From positions 1 through 18,414 of the forward strand of contig JAWRJQ010000005.1 in the NCBI GenBank assembly GCA_040307385.1: a DNA stretch of 18,414 nucleotides, in the 5' to 3' direction. Within the stretch, counting starts at the first letter, position 1; every line of letters begins with the position of its first letter. Origin of the DNA: RUG721 sp040307385 (GTDB lineage: Bacteria > Actinomycetota > Coriobacteriia > Coriobacteriales > Atopobiaceae). Both the position numbers and the translations under genes were made by a program. This document shows, piece by piece, positions 1-6,498 of this stretch. The notes under the pieces are model-generated. The model saw only the letters and a program-made list of their open reading frames with translations, was not told the DNA's origin and ran no database searches.

Positions 1-503
1 CCCCTTCGCTGGGTGCCGTCGGTTCTGTGGCCTCGGGTTTCTATACCGTGGGCGAGGATCTGCCTGCCGGCGAGTACAAGCTCGACTCCGATTCCGATAG
101 CGCCGGTTACTATGCCGTGTATGCCGATAACACATCCACCGAGATCGATAACATCATCTACAACGAGAACTTCGACACCTGCTCTTATGTGACGCTGCGG
201 GATGGCCAGTACGTCGAATTCGTGAGGTGCACGGCCGAGCCCGTCGCCTCTTGCTCTCCTACCACCGACTACGGTACAGGCGGCATGTTCAAGGTCGGCT
301 TCGATATACCGGCGGGCACGGTTATCATCAGCCCTGCCAGCGATAAGTATCCGGCATTCTACGCCATCTATACAACCTCGGACGCTACCGCCATGTTCGG
401 CAACTCCATCGTGAACACCATGACCGACGAACCTGTCACGATCGAGCTCTCCGAGGGGCAGTATCTGAACACGGCGTTCGGCACCATCGAGGTTCAGAAG
501 TAA
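1..503 (+). CDS. Partial hypothetical protein with two VGxDxPAG repeats (3' end only)
   Basis: The reading frame is open to the left edge, so the start is missing. A GTG at 27 is in frame but is probably an internal valine. The visible 166 residues hold two copies of a roughly 75-residue unit. The first begins GFYTVGEDLPAGEYKL and the second MFKVGFDIPAGTVIIS. Each continues with an aromatic stretch (YYAVY, FYAIY) and ends with a DGQY or EGQY turn. Such units occur in surface or lipoprotein-like proteins of Gram-positive bacteria and their phages, but I cannot name the family or a function. The Ser/Thr/Asp/Tyr-rich composition suits an exported beta-rich domain; this is inference. No signal peptide or membrane segment is visible because the N-terminus lies outside the window. 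The gene ends with TAA, 26 bases before thrS. Confidence 0.75.
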   Translation, partial: PSLGAVGSVASGFYTVGEDLPAGEYKLDSDSDSAGYYAVYADNTSTEIDNIIYNENFDTCSYVTLRDGQYVEFVRCTAEPVASCSPTTDYGTGGMFKVGFDIPAGTVIISPASDKYPAFYAIYTTSDATAMFGNSIVNTMTDEPVTIELSEGQYLNTAFGTIEVQK

Positions 504-529
504 TCCCAGCAAACGAGAAAGTGGCTTGC

Positions 530-2296
530 ATGAAGGTTCTTTTCAACGATGGCACGGTGGGGGAGTGCGCTCCCGAGGAAGCCGTGCATGTTATCCGCCA
601 TAGCGCAGCGCATATCATGGCCCAGGCCATCAAGCGCCTCTATCCCGGTGCGCATTTCGGCTACGGTCCCGCCACCGATAACGGCTTCTACTACGATGTC
701 GATCTCCCCGAGGGCGCCAAGATCAGCGAGGATGATTTCCCCGCCATCGAAGCCGAGATGAAGAAGATCGTCAAAGAGAACCTCAAGTTCACCACGTTCG
801 AGCTTCCACGCGACGAGGCTAAGGCGCTCATGGCCGAGCGCGGCGAGCTCTACAAGGCCGAGCATATCGACGACCTCGATCCCGACGCGCGCATCACCTT
901 CTTCAGCCAGGGCGAGTACATCGACATGTGCGTGGGACCGCATATCACCTATACCAAGGCGCTCAAGGCCTTCAAGCTCACGGCCGTCTCAGGAGCTTAT
1001 TGGAAAAACGACGCCCATAACAAGATGCTCACCCGCATCAACGGCATCGCCTTCCCCAGCAAGGAGGAACTCGACGCCCATCTTGCCCTCCTCGAGGAGG
1101 CTAAGAAGCGCGATCACCGCAAGATCGGCCAGGAGATGGAGCTGTTCATGTTCGCCGACGAGGGGCCGGGCTTTCCGTTCTGGCTTCCCAACGGCATGCG
1201 CGTCAAGAACGCCCTGATGGACTACTGGCACGACATGCAGGACGCCTACGGCTACGACGAGGTGCAGACGCCCGTCATCCTGTCGCGCACGCTGTGGGAG
1301 ACCTCCGGTCACTGGGACCACTACAAGGACAACATGTACACCACGCTCATCGACGATGAGGACTACGCCGTCAAGCCGATGAACTGCCCCGGCGCGTGCC
1401 TCATCTACAAGAGCAGGCCCCGCAGCTATCGCGACCTTCCGCTCAAGCTCGCCGAGGCGGGTCTCGATCACCGTCATGAGATGCGCGGCGCCCTGCACGG
1501 CCTATTCCGCGTGCGCTCCTTCACGCAGGATGACGCGCACCTGTTCGTGCGTCCCGACCAGATCACCGAATTCGTGACCGAGACCGCCCAGCTCATCACC
1601 ACCTACTACGAGCAGTTCGGCTTCCCGTACCACGTGGAGCTCTCCACGCGTCCCGAGGATTCGATGGGCTCCGAGGAAGACTGGGAGGTCGCCGAAGCGG
1701 GCCTCAAGGAGGCGCTCGAGTCTATGGGGGTCGACTACATCCTCAACGAGGGCGATGGCGCCTTCTACGGGCCCAAGATCGACTTCCACCTCAATGACTG
1801 CCTGGGGCGCACCTGGCAGTGCGGCACCATCCAGCTCGACTTCCAGCTGCCGCAGAACTTCGAGCTCGAGTACGTGGCCTCCGACGGCTCCAAGCGGCGC
1901 CCCATCATGATCCACCGCGCCGGCTTCGGCAGCTTCGAGCGCTTTATCGGCATGCTCACCGAGCAGTATGCGGGCAAGTTCCCCACCTGGCTCGCGCCGC
2001 TGCAGGTCAAGGTCCTGCCCGTCTCGGAGAAAGCCCGCGCCTATGCGCGCGAGGTCGGCGCCGCGCTCCGCAAGGCAGGCATCCGCGTGAAGGTCGATGA
2101 GCGCGACGAGAAGATCGGCTACAAGATCCGCGAGGCCCGTGGCATCGACCGCGTGCCCTACATGCTCATTCTCGGCGAGAAGGAGGCTGAGGCGGGCAAC
2201 ATCTCGGTGCGCGATCGCTCGAACGAGACCGTGCAGAAGGATCTCGATGCCTTCATCGAGGAGATCCTCCGCGAGATCTCTCTGCGCGAAGGCTAG
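530..2296 (+). CDS. thrS: Threonyl-tRNA synthetase lacking a full TGS domain
   Basis: Cytoplasmic class II synthetase that charges tRNA-Thr and edits Ser-tRNA-Thr. Counting from ATG 530 (588 aa), the editing-site residues are all present: H24 and H28 (HSAAH), C134 and H138 (MCVGPH). The catalytic zinc ligands are C286 (KPMNCPG), H337 (QDDAH) and H462 (MIHRAGFG). The C-terminal anticodon-binding domain starts near residue 490 (QVKVLPVSE). Bacterial ThrRS is usually about 640 aa because a TGS domain of about 60 residues precedes the editing domain. Here only MKVLFNDGTVGECAPEEA stands before it, like the first hairpin of TGS. A GTG at 521 would add three residues. ATG 530 is preferred because MKVLFNDGT matches the usual ThrRS beginning; the ribosome site is weak with either start. 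No T-box leader is visible in the 26 bases upstream. Confidence 0.96.
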   Translation: MKVLFNDGTVGECAPEEAVHVIRHSAAHIMAQAIKRLYPGAHFGYGPATDNGFYYDVDLPEGAKISEDDFPAIEAEMKKIVKENLKFTTFELPRDEAKALMAERGELYKAEHIDDLDPDARITFFSQGEYIDMCVGPHITYTKALKAFKLTAVSGAYWKNDAHNKMLTRINGIAFPSKEELDAHLALLEEAKKRDHRKIGQEMELFMFADEGPGFPFWLPNGMRVKNALMDYWHDMQDAYGYDEVQTPVILSRTLWETSGHWDHYKDNMYTTLIDDEDYAVKPMNCPGACLIYKSRPRSYRDLPLKLAEAGLDHRHEMRGALHGLFRVRSFTQDDAHLFVRPDQITEFVTETAQLITTYYEQFGFPYHVELSTRPEDSMGSEEDWEVAEAGLKEALESMGVDYILNEGDGAFYGPKIDFHLNDCLGRTWQCGTIQLDFQLPQNFELEYVASDGSKRRPIMIHRAGFGSFERFIGMLTEQYAGKFPTWLAPLQVKVLPVSEKARAYAREVGAALRKAGIRVKVDERDEKIGYKIREARGIDRVPYMLILGEKEAEAGNISVRDRSNETVQKDLDAFIEEILREISLREG

Positions 2297-2306
2297 GCTG
2301 CAGGCC

Positions 2307-2909
2307 GTGGCGGCGGTGCGCATCGCCTGTTCGTTCTACGAGTTCTCCGGCACCGTACAGGAGCTGTCGAGCGTGCTGTTCGGCGAGCGGGCCGAGGTCA
2401 TCCTCGGGGGAGAACCCCTTGCGTGCGCCTGCCCTGCCGCCGGATGCATTGCGGACATCTCGCTGCCCACCCTTGCGGGCGTCAATCCCCAGCGCATCAA
2501 GGCGCGCGCCCTCATCCAGCACATGGGCCGCATGCTCGGCGATGAGGGATCGTCGCTGTTCGCCGTGTACGGCAACCCGGATGGCGCTGCGCTCGAGCCG
2601 CTGCCTCTGGAACGCTCCGTCGAGCTGGAGGCGCTGCAAGATGCCTTTCTCCCTCGGATGCGCGCGCAAAACGATAACGCGGCGACCATCGCCTGCTACC
2701 TCGTATGCCACCCCGCGATCTCCCAGGTCTTCTATCCCGGTTTGAAGGATGACGCGAGCTTTGTCACGGCTGCGCAGGTGCTTGCGCATGGTTTCGGCAA
2801 TGCGATCGACTGCCGTATGGAAGGCGCTGCATCATTGACGCGTCTCTTCGCTTCGGAGGGCGATCCTTTCGAGCAGATCGCCGCGCTGGAGCGGCGGCTC
2901 GCGCGATAA
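2307..2909 (+). CDS. Small protein resembling the C-terminal part of Cys/Met-metabolism PLP enzymes
   Basis: A frame of about 200 codons starts just after the thrS stop. GTG 2307 is chosen (GTG 2316 is the alternative), and neither has a strong ribosome site, so it is probably read from the thrS transcript. Residues around NDNAATIACYLVCHPAISQV, then FYPGLKDD and HGFGNAIDCRMEGAASLTRL, match the pattern of cystathionine gamma-synthase/lyase-type enzymes in their C-terminal half (HPKVxxVYYPGL, then GFGGMxSFEL). I do not see the PLP-lysine motif or the PLP phosphate-binding loop of that family. The N-terminal 100 residues (FSGTVQELSSVLFG, CACPAAGCIADISLP) are unfamiliar. It is probably not an active PLP enzyme. 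It could be a decayed paralogue or a repurposed binding domain. The frame itself is intact to TAA. Confidence 0.7.
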   Translation: MAAVRIACSFYEFSGTVQELSSVLFGERAEVILGGEPLACACPAAGCIADISLPTLAGVNPQRIKARALIQHMGRMLGDEGSSLFAVYGNPDGAALEPLPLERSVELEALQDAFLPRMRAQNDNAATIACYLVCHPAISQVFYPGLKDDASFVTAAQVLAHGFGNAIDCRMEGAASLTRLFASEGDPFEQIAALERRLAR

Positions 2910-2936
2910 CGGCACGCACGCCTCGCCCCGCGCATG

Positions 2937-2970
2937 CATCGCCGTGGCATGGGTGCTCATCGCCGTGGCA
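2937..2970. repeat. Two direct copies of CATCGCCGTGGCA, period 21
   Basis: Perfect 13-base copies lie at 2937-2949 and 2958-2970, separated by eight bases (TGGGTGCT). The period of 21 bases is two helical turns, so a protein binding both would sit on the same face of the DNA. They lie 28 bases after the stop of the PLP-enzyme-like gene. Function is unknown. Confidence 0.7.
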
Positions 2971-3007
2971 CGGAATCGCCCTATTCCTTCGCCTCGAGCC
3001 CCCAAAC

Positions 3008-3032
3008 GGCCTTGTTCCTGAGGAATAAGGCC
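3008..3032. terminator. 11-bp hairpin, probable transcription end after the thrS cluster
   Basis: The arms GGCCTTGTTCC (3008-3018) and GGAATAAGGCC (3022-3032) pair over 11 positions with one G-T wobble and a TGA loop. Only a short mixed tract (TTCTGG) follows, so it is not a textbook intrinsic terminator. It is the strongest stem downstream of the thrS-PLP-like pair. Its right arm is part of the first copy of the 23-base repeat. Confidence 0.5.
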
Positions 3033-3074
3033 TTCTGGTGCCAAAAACAGCAGGAATAAGCCCGTTCGGTGCCA
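3021..3074. repeat. Imperfect 23-base direct repeat, period 31
   Basis: Copies at 3021-3043 and 3052-3074 share 19 of 23 positions. Both begin AGGAATAAG and end GGTGCCA; the four differences all fall in the middle seven bases. The first copy also supplies the right arm of the 3008-3032 hairpin. No further copy was noticed in the window. The intact ends with a variable centre could mark a protein site or a duplicated hairpin arm. Confidence 0.65.
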
Positions 3075-3190
3075 TGGCCCCACGCGGGGAGCATCCCCTG
3101 ATGGGGGAGTCTGGGCGCGCCGTGTCGGAGCCGGTTTTGCAGAATTCAGGGACGGGATCGCAGGGGTGGAACAGAAGCCGTTCCTTACGC

Positions 3191-3196
3191 TATCAT
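3191..3196 (+). promoter_or_regulatory. Candidate -10 (TATCAT) for the leader/sRNA and downstream genes
   Basis: TATCAT matches five of six consensus positions and is preceded by CGC, exactly as in the -10 candidate before ackA. The hexamer 17 bases upstream (GGAACA) is a poor -35. Initiation would fall near 3203. This is motif reading only. Confidence 0.4.
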
Positions 3197-3202
3197 GGGC
3201 AT

Positions 3203-3318
3203 GCGATTCTCCCGCTGTTTGACGGGTTTCCGTTATCCCCATAAGGGAGCTCTGCGCCTGCGCACGTGGCCAGGGAATAGGCGGGAACAGTGCGACCAAC
3301 TGCTGCGTCGCTTTTTTT
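3203..3318 (+). ncRNA. Candidate small RNA or riboswitch-like leader with terminator
   Basis: Between the -10 at 3191 and the T-run ending at 3318 lie about 115 bases with nested inverted repeats. TCCCGC 3210-3215 can pair with GCGGGA 3281-3286, enclosing small stems TCCC/GGGA (3236-3239/3245-3248) and TGCG/CGCA (3253-3256/3261-3264). The same CCCG at 3211-3214 can instead pair with CGGG at 3223-3226, giving two mutually exclusive folds. A terminator hairpin follows. It matches no RNA family I recognise; I looked for T-box, SRP and common riboswitch cores. It may be a free sRNA or an attenuating leader for the HAD-like gene and adhE. No folding was computed. Confidence 0.35.
3292..3318 (+). 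terminator. Intrinsic terminator, hairpin plus T7
   Basis: GCGAC (3292-3296) and GTCGC (3307-3311) form a 5-bp stem with a ten-base loop, followed at once by seven T (3312-3318). The stem is short, but this is the only clean T-run behind a hairpin in the window. An alternative stem, CAGT 3288-3291 with ACTG 3299-3302, overlaps it and could act as an anti-terminator. Confidence 0.5.
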
Positions 3319-3366
3319 ATGCGGCGCGGGCGGGTAATGCTCGTACCGTGCATGGAGAGGCATGCT

Positions 3367-3783
3367 ATGGATCGACCGGAACACGTACGCGCTGTTTTGT
3401 TCGATGCGGGTGGCACCGATATCGGCGGCTTGCTGTTTGAGCTGCGCTCCCATGGCATCGCCTGCGCGCTCGTGTCTTCCATGCCGTCGCATGCCCTGCT
3501 GCATGAGCTCGGGCGCTCCCGCATGCTCGCACGGTTCGATGCCGTCATCGGCACCGATATGATCACCCGGCACAAACCCGATCCCGAAGGCTGTCTGCTC
3601 GCGGCGCGGCTCCTGGACGTCGACCCCGCATCGTGCGTCGTCATCGACGCTGCCGATACGGGCATCGCCGCCGCACGTGCTGCGGGCATGTACGTCTGCG
3701 CACGCGACGACGGCTCGGGCACGCTCGACCTCTCGCATGCTGACGAAACGTTTTCGTCGTATGCGGAGCTCGTGTTCCGGTAG
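3367..3783 (+). CDS. Reduced HAD-superfamily protein, cap-less and probably inactive
   Basis: ATG 3367 follows GGAGAGG at good spacing (139 aa). The fold markers of a beta-phosphoglucomutase-like HAD phosphatase are recognisable: RAVLFDAGGTD (motif I), ALVSS (motif II), RHKPDPEG with K70 (motif III) and VVIDAADTGIAAARAAGM (motif IV). Motif I leads straight into motif II in about 20 residues, so the helical cap domain of about 70-80 residues is missing. Of the catalytic acids, nucleophile D13 remains, but the second motif I Asp is G15, and the motif IV E-D pair reads D94-A95. It therefore probably lacks phosphatase activity and is either a decaying gene or a repurposed Rossmann-like core. The frame is intact with normal-looking codons. 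It ends 51 bases before adhE and may share its transcript. Confidence 0.7.
   Translation: MDRPEHVRAVLFDAGGTDIGGLLFELRSHGIACALVSSMPSHALLHELGRSRMLARFDAVIGTDMITRHKPDPEGCLLAARLLDVDPASCVVIDAADTGIAAARAAGMYVCARDDGSGTLDLSHADETFSSYAELVFR
3742..3758. promoter_or_regulatory. 7-bp inverted repeat near the end of the HAD-like gene, upstream of adhE
   Basis: GACGAAA and TTTCGTC pair perfectly around CGT, at 77 bases before the adhE start. It lies inside the HAD-like coding sequence and is AT-richer than its surroundings. It could be an operator in an adhE promoter or a weak RNA stem. No Rex-type TTGTGAA-N4-TTCACAA site was seen. Confidence 0.3.
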
Positions 3784-3799
3784 GTTCCTCAACGGCTTG

Positions 3800-3813
3800 C
3801 ATCGTACGCGATG
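3800..3813. promoter_or_regulatory. CATCG-TACG-CGATG inverted repeat before adhE
   Basis: 5-bp arms around TACG sit nine bases before the adhE ribosome site (AAGGAGG, 3823-3829). It may be an operator or chance. The strong ribosome site five bases before ATG 3835 fixes the adhE start. Confidence 0.25.
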
Positions 3814-3834
3814 TTTGAGAACAAGGAGGTAGCA

Positions 3835-6453
3835 ATGGCTAAGAAACCGATTGTGATCGACAGCGTCGACGCCCTTGCCAAGCGCATGAAGCAGATGCGC
3901 GAGGCACAGGAAGTCTTCGCGACGTTCACGCAGGAGCAGGTCGACAAGATCTTCTACGAGGCTGCTCTCGCCGCCAACAAGGCGCGCGTCCCTCTGGCTC
4001 AGATGGCGGTTGCCGAGACGGGGATGGGCCTCGTCGAAGATAAGGTCATCAAGAACCACTATGCAGCCGAATACATATACAACGCATACAAAGACACCAA
4101 GACCTGCGGCATCATCGAGGAGGACAAGGCCGGCGGCATGACCAAGATCGCCGAGCCCATCGGCATCGTGGCGGCGGTCATCCCCACCACCAACCCCACG
4201 TCGACCGCCATCTTCAAGTGCCTCATCTGCCTGAAGACCCGCAACGCCATCATCATCAGCCCGCACCCGCGCGCCAAAGAATGCACCATCGAGGCCGCGC
4301 GCATCATCCGCGACGCTGCGGTTGCCGCAGGCTGCCCCGAGGGCATCATCGACTGGGTGGAGCAGCCTTCGCTCGACCTCACCAGCGCGCTCATGCACTC
4401 CGCCGACATCATCCTCGCCACGGGCGGTCCCGGCATGGTTACCGCCGCCTATTCGTCCGGCAAACCCGCTCTGGGCGTCGGCCCGGGCAACAATCCCGCC
4501 ATCATCGACGACTCGGCCGACATCGCGCTTTCGGTCAACTCCATCATCCATTCCAAGGTCTTCGATTACGGCATGATCTGCGCCACCGAGCAGAACGTCA
4601 TCGTGCTCGACAAAGTGTACGACAAGGTGAAGGCCGAGTTCGAGCGCCGCGGATGCTTCTTCCTCCAGGGCGACGACATCGCCAAGGTGGGCAATACCGT
4701 CATCGTGAACGGCGGCGTCAACGCCAAGATGGTGGGCAAGCCCGCTCCCTACATCGCCCAGGCCGCCGGCGTGGAGGTGCCTGCGAACACCAAGGTGCTC
4801 ATCGGTGAGGTCAGCTCGGTGGAGCCTTCCGAGCCGTGGGCGCACGAGAAGCTCACCACCATCCTCGGCATGTATCGCGCCAAGGACTTCGAAGACGCGC
4901 TCGCCAAGGCATCGCGCCTGGTTGAGGACGGCGGCTACGGCCACACGGCATCGCTCTTCGCGGATGCGCGCGATCGCGAGAAGATCGCCCGCCACGCCGA
5001 GGCCATGAAGACCTGCCGCATCCTCGTCAACACCCCCGCTGCCCAGGGCGGTATCGGCGACATCTACAACTTCCTGCTCACCCCGTCGCTCACGCTGGGC
5101 TGCGGCTCCTGGGGCGGCAACTCCGTCTGCGGAAACGTCGGCGTCATGAACCTGCTCAACATCAAATTCGTCGCTGAGAGGCGTGAGAATATGCTCTGGT
5201 TCCGTACACCCGAGAAGGTGTTCTTCAAGAAGGACTGCATGCCGGTGGCGCTGCGCGAGCTCAAAGACGTCTACGACAAGAAGCGCTGCTTCATCGTCAC
5301 CGATACGTTCCTGTACAAGAGCGGCTTCACCAAGCAGATCGAGACCGCCCTCGACGGCATGGGCATCGTCCATGCGAGCTTCTGGGACGTCACGCCCGAC
5401 CCCACGCTCCAGTGCGCTCAGCAGGGCCTGCGCCAGATGGAGTCCTTCGAGCCCGACTGCATCATCGCCATCGGCGGCGGCTCGGCCATGGATTGCGCCA
5501 AGATCATGTGGATGATGTACGAGCACCCCGAGGCCGCGTTCGAAGACATGGCCGTGGACTTCATGGACATCCGCAAGCGCGTGTACGGCTTCCCCAAACT
5601 GGGCGAGAAGGTCTTCTTCGTGGCCATCCCCACGTCTTCGGGCACCGGATCCGAGGTTACGCCGTTCGCCATCATCACCGATGCAGAGAGCGGCGTGAAG
5701 TGGCCCATCGCCGACTACGAGCTGCTGCCCAACATGGCCATCGTCGATACCGACAACATGATGACCCAGCCCAAGGGCCTCACCTCCGCCTCCGGCGTGG
5801 ACGTGCTCACGCACGCGCTCGAGGCTTTCGTCTCGGTCATGGCCTCCGACTACACCGACGGCATCGCCCTGCGCGCCATGAAGCTCGTCTTCGACTATCT
5901 GCCGCGCGCCTACGAGAACCCCGACGACGTGGAAGCCCGCGACCACATGGCCAACGCCTCGTGCCTGGCCGGCATGGCCTTCGCCAACGCCTTCCTCGGC
6001 GTCAACCACTCGATGGCCCACAAGCTCGGCGCCTGGCACCACATCCCGCACGGCTGGGCCAACGCCGTCATCCTCACGCGCGTCATGCGCTACAACTCCG
6101 CCGAGCGTCCCACCCGCATGGGCACGTTCCCGCAGTACGACCACCCCAAGACGCTCGCGCGCTATGCCGAGGCCGCCCGCTTCTGCGGCGTGACCGGCAA
6201 GAACGACGCCGAGGTGTTCGAGAAGTTCATCGCCAAGATCACCGAGCTGCTCGATTGCGTGGGCGTTCACCGTACCATCGCCGAGTACGGCGTCGACGAG
6301 CAGTACTTCCTCGACAACCTCGACGCCATGAGCGAGCAGGCGTTCAACGACCAGTGCACCGGCGCCAATCCGCGCTATCCGCTGATCTCCGAGATCCGCG
6401 AGCTCTACCTCGACGCCTACTACGGCCGCGAGCCGAGCACCTACGAGGACTAG
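3835..6453 (+). CDS. adhE: Bifunctional acetaldehyde-CoA/alcohol dehydrogenase
   Basis: Converts acetyl-CoA to acetaldehyde and then ethanol with two NADH, the main NAD+ recycling route in many fermenters. The protein is 872 aa from ATG 3835, a normal AdhE length. The N-terminal aldehyde dehydrogenase half carries the catalytic C249 in FDYGMICATEQNVIV and the nucleotide-binding stretch KPALGVGPGNNPA. The C-terminal iron alcohol dehydrogenase half has GGGSAMDCAK (from residue 547) and the metal ligands D656 and H660 (SGVDVLTHALEAF), H725 (GVNHSMAH) and H739 (HIPHG). The start is set by AAGGAGG five bases upstream; an upstream in-frame ATG at 3811 would add eight residues with no ribosome site. 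AdhE proteins of this type assemble into spirosome filaments. The upstream leader or operators may control it, and an APH-fold kinase gene follows after 45 bases. Confidence 0.98.
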   Translation: MAKKPIVIDSVDALAKRMKQMREAQEVFATFTQEQVDKIFYEAALAANKARVPLAQMAVAETGMGLVEDKVIKNHYAAEYIYNAYKDTKTCGIIEEDKAGGMTKIAEPIGIVAAVIPTTNPTSTAIFKCLICLKTRNAIIISPHPRAKECTIEAARIIRDAAVAAGCPEGIIDWVEQPSLDLTSALMHSADIILATGGPGMVTAAYSSGKPALGVGPGNNPAIIDDSADIALSVNSIIHSKVFDYGMICATEQNVIVLDKVYDKVKAEFERRGCFFLQGDDIAKVGNTVIVNGGVNAKMVGKPAPYIAQAAGVEVPANTKVLIGEVSSVEPSEPWAHEKLTTILGMYRAKDFEDALAKASRLVEDGGYGHTASLFADARDREKIARHAEAMKTCRILVNTPAAQGGIGDIYNFLLTPSLTLGCGSWGGNSVCGNVGVMNLLNIKFVAERRENMLWFRTPEKVFFKKDCMPVALRELKDVYDKKRCFIVTDTFLYKSGFTKQIETALDGMGIVHASFWDVTPDPTLQCAQQGLRQMESFEPDCIIAIGGGSAMDCAKIMWMMYEHPEAAFEDMAVDFMDIRKRVYGFPKLGEKVFFVAIPTSSGTGSEVTPFAIITDAESGVKWPIADYELLPNMAIVDTDNMMTQPKGLTSASGVDVLTHALEAFVSVMASDYTDGIALRAMKLVFDYLPRAYENPDDVEARDHMANASCLAGMAFANAFLGVNHSMAHKLGAWHHIPHGWANAVILTRVMRYNSAERPTRMGTFPQYDHPKTLARYAEAARFCGVTGKNDAEVFEKFIAKITELLDCVGVHRTIAEYGVDEQYFLDNLDAMSEQAFNDQCTGANPRYPLISEIRELYLDAYYGREPSTYED

Positions 6454-6498
6454 AGCAGGCGGCAGCGAGATACACAGCATTGAAGGAGGCATGAGCAC

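Larger units (their letters stand above)
2910..3366. other. Gene-free region with repeats, hairpin and a possible structured RNA
   Basis: No convincing protein gene lies in these 457 bases. Short frames here are arginine-rich or run on as antisense shadows of adhE. The left part holds a 13-base direct repeat pair, an 11-bp hairpin and a 23-base imperfect direct repeat pair. The right part holds a good -10 hexamer at 3191, several small inverted repeats and a hairpin followed by seven T at 3318. These are listed separately. Confidence 0.7.

Noticed and set aside
504..529. A T-box leader for thrS
   Set aside because: Only 26 bases separate thrS from the previous gene, and no T-box core or terminator is present.
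494..2323. Minus-strand frames opposite thrS
   Set aside because: Same antisense composition effect; they break where thrS ends and carry no recognisable motifs.
2910..3190. CRISPR array or insertion-sequence remnant in the repeat-rich gap
   Set aside because: Each repeat has only two copies with different spacing; no transposase fragment, terminal inverted repeats or target duplication was seen.
3219..3247. TTGACG with a possible promoter at 3219-3247
   Set aside because: The hexamer 17 bases on is TAAGGG, a poor -10; the TATCAT at 3191 is the better candidate.
3195..3440. An 81-codon plus-strand frame across the leader region and the HAD start
   Set aside because: No ribosome site, Arg-rich, runs through the terminator hairpin, and overlaps the HAD-like gene in another frame.
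5412..6494. A 360-codon plus-strand frame inside adhE
   Set aside because: Arg/His/Pro-rich out-of-frame reading of adhE; no family resemblance.
3193..6498. A 1101-codon open frame on the minus strand opposite adhE
   Set aside because: Composition is the Ala/Gly/Val/Asp/His-rich pattern produced by the complement of high-GC codons; no domain, no ribosome site, and it mirrors adhE over its whole length, which is unquestionably real.
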